Part shown: piece by piece, positions 55,170 to 64,000 of the stretch
Numbering within the stretch: position 1 is the stretch's first letter
Layout: every line of letters starts with the position of its first letter
NCBI RefSeq assembly: GCF_019279795.1
Contig: NC_056727.1
Location: forward strand, 1,212,796,077 to 1,212,860,076
DNA from: Protopterus annectens
Lineage: Eukaryota; Chordata; Ceratodontiformes; Protopteridae
Length of the DNA stretch: 64,000 nt
Direction: 5' to 3'
The notes under the pieces: model-generated
Databases searched by the model: none
Seen by the model: the letters and a program-made list of their open reading frames with translations, nothing else
What the model was told of the DNA's origin: nothing
Made by a program: the position numbers and the translations under genes

Positions 55170-56100
55170 AGCAATGCAGGTAGAATTCCTCCTTGTAAAG
55201 GAAGGGCAATGGGGTAAAATCAGAGTGGATGTGCATCAAGGTTCAGCTCAGAATCTTTTACTGTTCATACCAATTATGAACAACATTATCAAACAGGTTA
55301 AACAGGATAGATTAACAAAGGTGCCATGTTCAGACAATGTGGCATTACACGCATAGTCTGAACAGGAACCTTATCAAATGATAGGGGAATGGAATGCAAA
55401 ACTGGAAGAACATGGGATGAAATGGAGTACAGACAAGACCATCATGACAGCAAATGGAGAAAATCAGAAGAAGCAAAAATTGAGATAGAAAGGAAAATAA
55501 TGAAACAGGTTAATGACTTCAAGTATCTGGGAGAGGTGGTTGAAGAGAAGGGAAGCCTGAATGAAGGGATCAAAGCTAGAATCAGAGGTGCTACATATAA
55601 ATAGCACAGAGAGTCATGGGTAGTGTGTTTAAAAGAAAAGTGTACATAACAGTGGTGCAACCACTATTTCTGTATGGTACAGTAACCTGTGCAATGAAGG
55701 CAGAGCAGGTAAGAAAGCTAGAGCTGATGGAGATGAAGTGCAGAGACTGGTAATAGGAGGCAAACAGATGGAGAAATGAGGACATCAGAGCAGAAGCCCA
55801 AGTAACTCCAGTTGCAAAGGTCAAAGAAAACAGATTACAGTGGTTCAGGTACATTTACAGGAAAGCAGAAAATAATACACTGAACAGGGATTTGGGACAG
55901 CCAGGAAGAAGGAAAAAGGAAACAAGGATATTCTGCAAAGATATGGGTGATTTTTGTGAGAGAAGACTTGTAACAGTCAGGCCTGACTGAAGAAGGTAGG
56001 AGAGTGGCACTGAATCAAGAAAAACGGAACAACTGACATGACACCCAGACCCCATGTAGAAAAATAGGGAAATGCAGGTTGATAAGGACGATGATGACAA
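55170..56100 (+). mobile_element. Non-CR1 LINE remnant, RT and C-terminal part
   Basis: Plus-strand translation in shifting frames gives VDVHQGSAQNLLLFIPIMNN (usual HQGSALSPLLF of RT motif B), then FKYLGEVVEEKGSLNEGIKA near 55517, and then the region preceding the C-terminal QWFRYIYRKAENN-type block near 55840. It ends with a GATGATGA tract (about 56085-56097). The HQGS and FKYLG signatures point to an RTE- or related-type LINE, not to CR1 or L2. Too decayed to name the clade. Confidence 0.7.
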
Positions 56101-56539
56101 AATAATTCAACGAGTATCATGTCACTTAAAAATACTACAAAATATGGTATTTTCTCACTTGTATTTTACTAGAATGAACGGCCTGTACCAAAGACATTCC
56201 TTACATTTCAGTAAAATATAACGGACTAGACTTTGCCATTTTACTTTAGCTTTTTATTTGTTGTTATATCGCATTATAAGGGGTCTGCCACACTGTACAG
56301 AATATGAATTCACACTTTCCATACCCAGAAAAGATGAATTCAAAATAGTGCAGAAGATGGGTTTTGTCTTGTGGAGAGACAGAATGAAGAAACCATCACA
56401 AGCTAGCTAGACACTTTGCTTCACATTTACTTTTATGTAATCAAAGTATCACATGAAATATTTGGTAAAACGTTGGTGACTAAATATGGTTTCTGACATT
56501 AAGAAATAAAGAGCCACTCGTATCTGTGTGTGTGAGATG
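56101..56539. other. Gene-free region, no feature recognised
   Basis: No coding motif or named repeat was recognised. Confidence 0.5.
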
Positions 56540-56915
56540 TGTGTATGCATATGTACATACACATGCAGGGAGGTGCAATGGTTTGACTACAAGCTTCTGA
56601 AAGCAGTGAGTACAAGTACTTCACTGTGGCCATTATTTATATATTCATTCATTTGAAGACAGACATCTGAGGAGTACAAAATACATGGTCTCACTCTGTG
56701 AATGATAATGGTTAATCCTGCTGTCATCTGGTAATGAAATAGTTTCTATTCTGGCTTTGGAGGATTAACGAGTATTTGTATGAAAAAAATGGAATGCTGC
56801 ACTGTGCCTACTGCTTGTGTGAAAAGGTTGAAATATATTAGTTCTAGCTATTTCTAATCACAGACATCTGAGAAGTACACAGTCAATAAAGCAGCTATAA
56901 ATGAAAGTTATGTAA
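56540..56915. repeat. Second cluster of the ~150 bp degenerate repeat
   Basis: CACTGTGGCCATTATTTATA and GACAGACATCTGAGGAGTAC, then TCACAGACATCTGAGAAGTA near 56859, match the 50981-51620 units. Confidence 0.55.
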
Positions 56916-57516
56916 CTCGTGTCTTTCACTCATGTCCAGCTGACATGACCTGTGGGTCTTCAAGCCGCTTGTCAGATCTGACATGGCAGCATTACTGCAC
57001 CAAACTTAAGAGTACAATGTAAATAAATAAATAAAAAGTCCAATTTCAAAATATTAACACACACAAGCCAAACTTTGAAATATTTAAAACAAATGCAAGC
57101 ACAGACATACACTAGTCTAGACACTGTCCCCCTCCCCCTCTCCAAAAATAAGAAAGAAAATCTGGTTATATTACATTAAAAAAATGCTTGCTTTCAGTCT
57201 GACAGACCACAGTGCCAAGGCTGATTCACTTACTGTGAGTAATCTAGTTCACCGCGTTCAATTAGACAAAAGAAAAGAATAAAAATGGTTCCGAAACTGT
57301 CTGCTGTACTACTATACCACTAGAAAGCTGCTGTTAATTTTAAAAACAGGAGCGGTTCTCTCCTGGCTTGTCTGTGGTCCCTTCCAAGCTTCCTCCAATC
57401 CAGTATCATGTTTTCACTCATGGACACGCAGATGGATGCAAAAGGAAGAAAGAAAACATTTACTTCAGAGCCAGATTATAGTCAAATGGGGCACAAGGCA
57501 GAGAAATGGATCAAGC

Positions 57517-57518
<2 letters not shown>
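56916..57518. other. Gene-free region, no feature recognised
   Basis: GTAAATAAATAAATAAAAAG at about 57019 could be a SINE tail, but no SINE body is recognised. Confidence 0.45.

Positions 57519-57575
<57 letters not shown>
57519..57575. repeat. (CA)28 microsatellite
   Basis: Uninterrupted CA dinucleotides. Open frames with His-Thr repeats across it are spurious. Confidence 0.98.
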
Positions 57576-57576
<1 letters not shown>

Positions 57577-58389
57577 ACCCCCCACAGCCACTCCAGTGTC
57601 CCATTGCTTGACTATTTCTTCCCAGTTACCATAAACATTGTTCAAACTTCTCAACGCACATACTATTTTCTTCATTTCTACAATGATTAGAGATATTTGG
57701 ATTTAAAACTTATTTCAAATTTTATAGCAAAAACACTGATAGACGTTTGCTAAACAAAAGAATACAGTCACACAATGAAAACAGACTTAGCATTAACAGT
57801 AACACTTATCCGCCCTAGAGACTCACATTCATTGAAACAGCATTGAAATCCACATTCAAAGAAAATGCATCTGGCCAGTGAGACAGTTTACCTTTGGGCT
57901 GGTTTCAAACCGTAGGCCCCTTGCATACATTTTCTGGACTATGCATACATGCACGTTTTTTAATTCACCTTCTGATTTTATTACATTATATTCCTTGTAT
58001 ACTACAGAACCACTTGTTAAGACTGGGTTTTAAATTTGTAGTTTCAAACGTTTTTTTTCAGTAAGCAATGGAACAAAACTTATGACCCAATATTGACAAA
58101 ACTGCCCACTTCAGAACATTTCAACCATAACAGCCACTCGACCTTCTGTCATTACAATCCACCAATATCAGTCAATCTCTGCAGAAGTAAAAGTCATCTG
58201 AATAATTCTACATTAAACAGATTTGTAACTAATGAAGAGGTATAGTTCTGTGTTTCACAGACAAATTTAGTGCCTGCTGTAACATACGGCATTGAAGAAT
58301 AAATTGCCTGTTACATTAAAAAAGTGGTAAGCTGGTAATATTATAAATACGGAATGGATCTGAAACTGACAACAGATTCATAGTTACTA
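57576..58389. other. Gene-free region, no feature recognised
   Basis: No coding motif or named repeat was recognised. Confidence 0.5.
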
Positions 58390-58560
58390 GGCATCTCACT
58401 CAGAGGAGGATACATTCAGGAATGCAACACCCCAACCCCCCCCTTAAACTACAACACAGGATCAGCAATCCATCTACATGCTGTGGGAGTAGAAACCACA
58501 GCCTTCTACATCAAAAGCAAGAATGCTACCAGTTATGCTATGACCATCTGCTAAACAAAA
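58390..58560 (-). mobile_element. Possible tRNA-derived SINE, minus strand
   Basis: On the minus strand CATAACTGGTAGCATTCTTG resembles an A-box region and GGTTTCTACTCCCACAG a B-box region, spaced as in a tRNA-like head. No conserved body or tail was identified. Confidence 0.4.
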
Positions 58561-58809
58561 CAGATGCACACTAAAAACAGACTTAGCATGAGCAGCAGTA
58601 ATCCTCTCTTCCCTTGAAGCTCACAATTTCTTAAAATACAATGAATTTTACAATCCCTTGCAAATGCACCGAAACTAAATTCTTAGTAAAATGATGAGTT
58701 TTGTTGCATTTTCAATCTGGTAGCTGTTGTAGAGGATTTAGGCTCTTATTTCGTATAACCAAGATACAAGGTTTGAGCCTAAGGAAATTTACTAATCTGC
58801 ATCGCTCTC

Positions 58810-58920
58810 AACTGTCCATATTTCCATATAATGTCCACGTTTTTGCCTCAAATTTTTAGCATTTCTGGACTTTTGCCCTCACATTATTTTTGGTTTTGTC
58901 CATATTTTAGAGGTATACTA
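58810..58920. mobile_element. hAT-3: decayed copy of the hAT-2 MITE
   Basis: GCTCTCAACTGTCCATATTT at the left and TTTTAGAGGTATACT at the right recall the hAT-2 ends. Internal TGTCCATATTTCC and TTTGCCTC-type sequence matches the complement of 25960-26000. No clear target duplication. Confidence 0.55.
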
Positions 58921-59055
58921 ACACCTCTCCCCACACACAGTTTTGTATTTAAATTCCATGTGGAATGCGGATAAGAACTTCATAGGTTGGTACTAGGCTA
59001 TCGGCCCTAGGGCTTATACAAGCCTAGCCATAACAATTCCCTGGCTATTTCTTCC

Positions 59056-59070
59056 CACACTATTTACTTC
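59056..59070. repeat. 15 bp target-site duplication, left
   Basis: CACACTATTTACTTC, repeated exactly at 59278-59292 on the far side of the hairpin. Confidence 0.92.
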
Positions 59071-59277
59071 AAAACACCCAATGTCAATACCGACCAACGA
59101 ACAAAACCAAAAGTTGGCTCACAGTGGAAACCAGGCAAATCTATTTTGAACAATTTTATTAGCGTTTTTTGAAGAAGTTTGGTGCAATCACCAAACTTCT
59201 TCAAAAGCGCTAATAAAATTGTTCAAAATATATTTGCCTGGTTTCCACTGTCAGCCAATTTTTGGTTTTGTTCATTG
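59071..59277. mobile_element. Short palindromic hairpin element, 207 bp, Penelope-like
   Basis: Arms of about 85 bp (GAACAAAACCAAAAGTTGGC inward to GAAGAAGTTTGG, and the inverse from CCAAACTTCTTC outward) flank an 8-base loop. The left end has about 25 unpaired bases, the right end is nearly flush. AAAAGCGCTAATAAAATTGT resembles the PLE end GAAAGCGCTTACC with its following A/T-rich stretch. An exact 15 bp duplication marks it as a retro-insertion into CR1-7. The layout copies the 3.47 kb palindrome on a small scale. Confidence 0.75.
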
Positions 59278-59292
59278 CACACTATTTACTTC
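59278..59292. repeat. 15 bp target-site duplication, right
   Basis: CACACTATTTACTTC, identical to 59056-59070. Confidence 0.92.
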
Positions 59293-59505
59293 CCTGGACC
59301 CCTGTCTAGCAGACGTGGTCCCTGGGGTGAATTTCCTTTCTCCCATCCTATAGTCAAGGTTCCTTTTGAAGAGGGCCAAAGAGACTCTCTGTTTGACATG
59401 TATGGGCAGTCTATTCCACAGTATGCAACAGGTGCATGCGTGCGATGCACGGAGGGTGTTCTTAATGAAAAAATGCCCTTAAAGGATCCAACTCTGATCT
59501 TAATT

Positions 59506-59536
59506 AAGCTTTTCATGTTTAAAACATGAAAAGCTT
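59506..59536. repeat. Perfect 31 bp palindrome
   Basis: AAGCTTTTCATGTTT, a central A, then AAACATGAAAAGCTT. No element was identified around it. Confidence 0.85.
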
Positions 59537-59650
59537 TTAAAATGCAAGGCTGCACCCTCACTTTAATGTCTGCACCCAGTGTGGAATGCACCCTCCTCCC
59601 CTGCTTTAGTATGTCTCTGTGTGGCATAGTTCAGATCCCTTAAAGAAAAA

Positions 59651-60899
59651 GTATCTAAAGCATACTCTTGCTTTCCCAGTCTATACACAATCATAAATAC
59701 TTTGCTTGCAGGATGAATAGAGACTGAATTATTTGAGCACCTCTCTCCTTGGTTGCTGCCTACACAATGATGGAGTCTACTATGGGAGATTTTTGCCCAG
59801 ATCTGCCTGTACTTTGGGGGGGGGGGGGCTGAAGTTTCTTATCTGGTTTCCATGAGACCATCTCAAGTGTCTGGCTACTACCATGACTTCCTCAATGAAT
59901 CTTGTCAGCTGCAGGGAACCACACAGGAAGTAGAGGAGGTTAAACTGCAAGCCCTGGTTGGGGGGGGGGGGGTCAGTGGGTCAACATCCCTTCTGACCCA
60001 TTAGTTCTAGGATCCTGCCAAAAGTGGGATCCTCTGGAAGAAACTTGGGGGGGGGGGGTCTCTCTCCATCATCTTTGTCGATATAGAAAGTGAGAGACTT
60101 CGACAGGGAGTCTATGTGCTTCCTTTTTCATGTCTTCTTTTCAGGTAGATCTCAGACTCCTCAGAGGACTTTGCCTGCTGTGGAACTGTAGTTTTGAGGC
60201 CCACAGACCAACTCTGACAGAAGGATGTCAGACTGAGGCCAATCCCAAAGAGGTCCATGCCTCTGCTCTCTATGAAGAAGCACTGATTCTCCCCAATATC
60301 TTAAAAGACGTTCTAACAGCTGCCAGATTAGAGGAAGCCACCTCAGTCACTGGGATTTGCTCCTCCCACAGGGGAATGAACCTGAGCACAGGATAGGATC
60401 CTAGAGGTGGAGAATGTGGACAGTCTGTAGAAAAGGATCGGACTTGACGCAAATACAGAGGTTTCCACCACCACCAATGGAGATGTACGAAACGGCTCAG
60501 AGGACTTTTGCAAAATCTTGTCCTAAAATCCCCAACCCAGAGACTGCTTTAAGGAAGAGCATTTGGGTTGAATACATTGGATCCAATAATCCCACATTCA
60601 ACTCTGGAGTCAATGTCAACTTCAAAGCAACACGGTCTACGTGAAAGATTGGGTCCGAGACCACTACAGCAGAGAAGCACGCCGGGAAAGGAGCTAGTAA
60701 CAGCAGAATATGGGCTGCTCAGACAGCCTTCAGAGCCAAAGGAGAATGTACAGCTCCAATGACAATCTGTGTCTATGTCTTGAGAAAGCTCCTCAGAAAT
60801 CCAAACCTGCTTGCAATGTGCTCTTATATGACATGAAGGATCTGAAAGACAATGCAGACAGAGGTCTAGACTGGGCCCAGTGCATCGCAGTGTTGGATG
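59651..60899. other. Unassigned region, possibly decayed DIRS gag sequence
   Basis: Three G-runs (about 59817-59829, 59959-59972, 60048-60058). The minus strand just to the right encodes a DIRS gag remnant, so some of this may be the rest of that gene, but no motif confirms it. Plus-strand open frames (60130-60396, 60414-60644) have no recognised family. Confidence 0.4.
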
Positions 60900-61310
60900 A
60901 CCCCTAAGCAGTTGGATATTTTGGCAAAGGCTCCAGCACTAGAATTGGTTCCTCAGGCTCTGGATCTGGTGGGAAAGTACATATTGGGATCCACGCCATG
61001 GGAATATCTATTACCAGCATTATGAAGACAAGCAGTGTCCTGAAGAGTCTGAAAGTCACCATCTAGAATCAGAATCTTTTTGTTTAGCAGGTTTATTAGT
61101 CACTTTCTTTGCCTTAGAGGTGTCTGGATCCATGAAAAAAAGTCCTTCAAAAATAAACGTATTCTTCCCATCAGCCAGAGCCCTAGGACCAAGCGCTGCA
61201 CATATTTTACTTTCTAAAGGGAAATGATGAACTCCCGAACAAACTATGCAAAGATCATGTATATCCTGTGGGGGAATTTTATGCCAGCACATGGAATATT
61301 TCTTGAAGCT
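60900..61310 (-). pseudogene. DIRS-5: gag-like remnant of a DIRS element
   Basis: Minus-strand translation (61292-61056) gives MCWHKIPPQDIHDLCIVCSG followed by further Cys and a FEGLFF segment. The layout HDLCxxCxG with a second Cys region matches the N-terminal zinc region of DIRS-2 gag (FHSYRVTCLGPDHD). No RT or recombinase was recognised to the left. Confidence 0.55.
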
Positions 61311-61390
61311 ACTCTTTTTATTTTTTTGTCCTACTCCATCTGCAGACTAGTATCACAGGCAAAATACAGTTATGCAAGTAAACTTACAAC

Positions 61391-62140
61391 AGTACATGTT
61401 TGTACAAACAATGTTGCAGTAGCCTTAGCTATATGGGTTATATCTTGCATAGGACATAACAGCCAGATAGCTTGCAAAGCTTCATGGCACCTTCCACTCA
61501 CCCAAGCCAGCTTGAGCTGAGCTGACTAAACCATCAGGTTTGGCAGCCAAGCAGTTCAGAGGTTTCATGCCTCTTACGAGTGTAAGGCTAAACCCTGAGA
61601 GAACACAGTTAGGGGAAAAAAAAAATCAGATCCACACCCTGGCATAAAAAGCACACAAAAATAATGGGGGGATGGAGGGAAGCAGCATCTACTGCAGCAC
61701 TGATCATTTGAACATCTACCATTATGGTAAGTGTCCACAACTGTGCAATGGTCCTCATTATGATCACTGTTGCAGCAGCCTTATCTATATAGATAGACTA
61801 CCATAGCTTAAAAAACTGGAAGGTGAAATGGGAAGGGTACAAAACAGCCTGGAGAATTGTCCATGCAAAGCCTGCCAAAGACCTGGAGAAGGAATCTAGT
61901 TTTGTAGTGCTTTATAAAAAGTATGCACAGAGGGCCAAGTTGCCACTTCCAGAACATTTCTAAGAGTCCAACCCTTTCCAAAAAGCCATAGATGAAGTAA
62001 AGGCCCTGGCAGAGTGAGCCATGTCTTTCCCTGAAATAGTTTTGTTGTAGTGAGAATAACAAAAGAGAACAGCCTGAAACAATTTGGAAATAGTCTACTA
62101 TGACACAGATTTGCCCCATCTAACCTTGAAAAGAAATGAA
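61391..62140 (-). mobile_element. DIRS-6: 3' part of a DIRS element
   Basis: Begins AGTACATGTTTGTACAAACA, a decayed form of the DIRS-2 left end (AGTACAGTTGTGTACAC), followed by the terminal repeat core GTTGCAGTAGCC. An internal complementary region lies at about 61690-61790 (CATCTACCATTATGGTAAGT, GTTGCAGCAGCC). Minus-strand recombinase-like sequence occupies about 61808-62140, and stops where DIRS-7 begins. Its remainder may lie beyond the window. Confidence 0.65.
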
Positions 62141-64000
62141 AGTACAGTTGTGTAAAAGCTTATCATAATGGTAGAAGTCCTTCCATTTCACTGTTGCAGT
62201 ATTCCTTACAACGGGGATCCCATGCCAAGGGCAGCCCAAGGTCCAGCCAGTATACTAAAGCTTTTAGGTTGCTAAGGGTACACAGTATGTCACACATATA
62301 CTCCCCACATACAGCGTAGGGCATAAAGGTGACATCCTGCATACCATCCTCAGAACGTCTTTGCTGCCAGTCCGAATGCCATCTTCAATTGGTCTGAATG
62401 TGGTGTCCTGTCATCCAGAAAGGGTAAATGCCAATGCGGGAGACACATTCTCCATAAAGATCATCATTAGCAGTGTTTATTTTGTTTACGTGCTCCCCAT
62501 GACCATATGCCCTGTTTTATTTGCCAGGCGTTCGTCCTGAAGACTCTGCATAGTCTGCTTTTCTCTTTGGCCATATATTTAGAAAATCAATGTCTTAAGC
62601 TTTTGGCAAAAGACATCATGGAAGGAACTTCCTGCTCGGAGGGTCAGCTGTCCATGAAGAAGGCTAAGAAAGCTAGGACTGATTCTTGGACTGTGCCGCC
62701 TCCACTGGACGCCTCTCTCGAGGCTAGTGAAAGCCCAGATCAACACGCAGCTCCTTTGTTGGATTCTTATGCCACTACTGTGTTGGATGCCAGCATGGAT
62801 GGCTTTGGATATTCAGAGGGAACTACAGTGGATTATTACTGAAAGGTCTAGGGGTGTTCCTCAGATTTTGGTTAGGAAGAAGGTACAGACTACCATTATG
62901 GAGTGTCATATGGGGTCTGAGCCTTCTAAGTTTTTCAAGGCTGATGTCCCTTTAAAGACGAAGGAATAAAAAAAAACTAAACATGTTTCTCCTGCTAAGT
63001 ACCATCAGAGTAAATTTCACAATTTCACTCAAGGATTGTTTAATGCTCTTATGGCTTTGAAGCCTCCTCAAGGAGTTTCTGTTCCAGCTCCCCCTTGGTC
63101 TTCTACTCCTCTTAAGAAGACTAGGCAATAAGATTCCTCTGAAGAGAAGGGAGATTCTGATGAGGAATCCCTTGCCTATTATTCCCAGACTCCTTCTCCC
63201 TTAGACTATGGGTCTGTGAAAAGGACTCCACTAGTCTTGAGGAAGAGGACTCTACTAGTCTTGACTCTCACTTTGAAAAAATTTCCTTTGGGAACAATTT
63301 CCAGAATGACAGAATTTTTCAAATGGCATTGTGCTCAGGTGTTTTGAGGTACAGAAGAGGTATTACAAGCTTCTGCAAATGGGCTCTCCTAGACCTTATG
63401 CCGTTCCTCCTGTTTTGGCTGCCTTACTGGGATGCCTTTTCTATTGAATCTCAGGCTCCTGATTCCCAGGCCCATGTTCCCAAAAAAACCTGACAGATTT
63501 TAAAAGGTGCCTGATGATTGTAAATTTCTTTTATAAAAGTGCCCATCTGCTGATTCTTCTGTGGTGCCTGTGACATCTGACAAGCCTTCAAAGTTACTGC
63601 CTTCTACAAAGTTGATTCCCTCTGATAAAGACAGAACTATGGAAAGACTGGGTAAGAAGGTATATACCTCGGCAACCCTTGCTTTTAGGGCTGCAAGTTA
63701 TCAGACTGATATGACAAGATATATTTTGGCTCTTCTATCTCAGCCTGTCAGGTTATTTCTGACCTTCCTGACTCTGAGGGGAAGACTTCTGACCCCCTCC
63801 TTGTTAGGGACTTCTCAGGTGGCTCGCCACGCTATTAAATGCAGTTATGATGCAACAGATTCTTCTAGAGCTGCTGTTTTTGGCTCTGTGCCAAGGAGAT
63901 ATCCCTGGCTTTGACTTCAACCTTTGCCTGATGATATTAAGGCTAAGCTGATGGATGCTCCTCTGGATAACACGCATTTGTTTGACTCTGCTGCTGCACA
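62141..64000 (+). mobile_element. DIRS-7: 5' part of a plus-strand DIRS element, cut by the window end
   Basis: AGTACAGTTGTGTAAAAG at 62141 and CATTTCACTGTTGCAGTATT near 62188 match a DIRS terminal repeat. A gag-like gene follows on the plus strand. The rest (RT, recombinase, other end) would lie beyond 64000. Confidence 0.72.
62507..64000 (+). pseudogene. DIRS-7 gag-like gene, frameshifted, 3' end outside the window
   Basis: The block at 63561-63914 reads PSDKDRTMERLGKKVYTSA then LAFRAASYQTDMTRYIL, the conserved capsid-like segment of DIRS gag (a charged helix then R-A-xx-Y). Directly after, a shifted frame gives QPLPDDIKAKLMDAPLDN, matching QPLPDHVKSKLLDAPLHK in DIRS-2 gag. The N-terminal part (62600-63300) is rich in Ser and acidic residues (EKGDSDEESLAYYSQTPS). 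Stops near 62838 and 63130 and frame changes show decay. Confidence 0.78.

Larger units (their letters stand above)
58981..59650 (-). mobile_element. CR1-7: 3' end of a CR1-type LINE, split by a hairpin insertion
   Basis: The plus strand starts CATAGGTTGGTACTAGGCTA and CGGCCCTAGGGCTTATACAA (CR1 3' UTR in reverse). After the 207 bp insertion it continues with the last ORF2 codons (CCCTGGGGTGAATTTCCTTT). The match is clear to about 59460 and uncertain beyond that. Confidence 0.82.

Noticed and set aside
57408-57690. Open frames with His-Thr repeats
   Set aside because: Produced by the (CA)n tract.
60130-60644. Plus-strand frames that might be host exons
   Set aside because: No recognisable protein family, no clear splice sites, and the flanking sequence is transposon-derived.
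1-64000. CRISPR array, prophage, operon or bacterial plasmid
   Set aside because: No regular spaced repeats, ribosome-binding sites or dense co-directional genes; the content is typical of a vertebrate genome.

Overview
The window looks like repeat-rich intron and intergenic DNA from a vertebrate with a large genome. The evidence is several families of CR1-type LINE, many DIRS (tyrosine-recombinase) retrotransposons, Penelope-like elements, hAT MITEs, tRNA-derived and CORE-type SINEs, long CA/TA microsatellites, and only one recognisable host exon. This mix fits a lobe-finned fish (for example a lungfish) or an amphibian, but the species cannot be fixed from the sequence. There are no bacterial-type operons, rRNA genes, functional tRNA genes or CRISPR arrays.

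Layout. 1-9983: a minus-strand DIRS element (DIRS-1) whose recombinase gene is split by a nearly full-length minus-strand CR1 (CR1-1, about 690-4790) and a SINE. 9984-12550: nothing recognised. 12551-16047: a 3.47 kb palindromic element with about 1.6 kb inverted arms, a hammerhead-like Penelope terminus in each arm and a 13 bp target duplication. About 16790-25500: a CR1 copy (CR1-2) carrying a hAT MITE with an 8 bp duplication and a complete 5.3 kb DIRS element (DIRS-2, 18017-23341) inserted without duplication. 25515-28450: an L2-like LINE split by another hAT MITE, then an old DIRS remnant. 28985-30650: a CORE-SINE, one exon matching UDP-galactose 4-epimerase (GALE, minus strand, 30062-30177) and a tRNA-type SINE. 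32731-46205: three plus-strand CR1 copies in a row. The first has an intact 329-codon ORF1 with an SGNH esterase domain, preceded by about 2.7 tandem copies of a ~646 bp 5'-UTR unit. 46697-53500: a CR1 tail, a TA/CA microsatellite, a Penelope-like reverse transcriptase remnant with a hammerhead-like end, and a degenerate tandem repeat. 53550-64000: four further DIRS remnants, a second LINE type, a third hAT fragment, and a short Penelope-like hairpin with a 15 bp duplication inside a CR1 tail.

How it fits together. Almost everything is a layered record of transposition. Insertion order can be read from who interrupts whom: CR1-1 is younger than DIRS-1; DIRS-2 and hAT-1 are younger than CR1-2; hAT-2 is younger than the L2-like LINE; the palindromic hairpin is younger than CR1-7. 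Nearly all element genes carry frameshifts or stops. The likely intact reading frames are the CR1-3 ORF1 and a 559-codon C-terminal part of CR1-4 ORF2. The GALE exon has good splice sites on both sides and no other GALE exon was recognised, so the flanking introns would each be about 30 kb or more.
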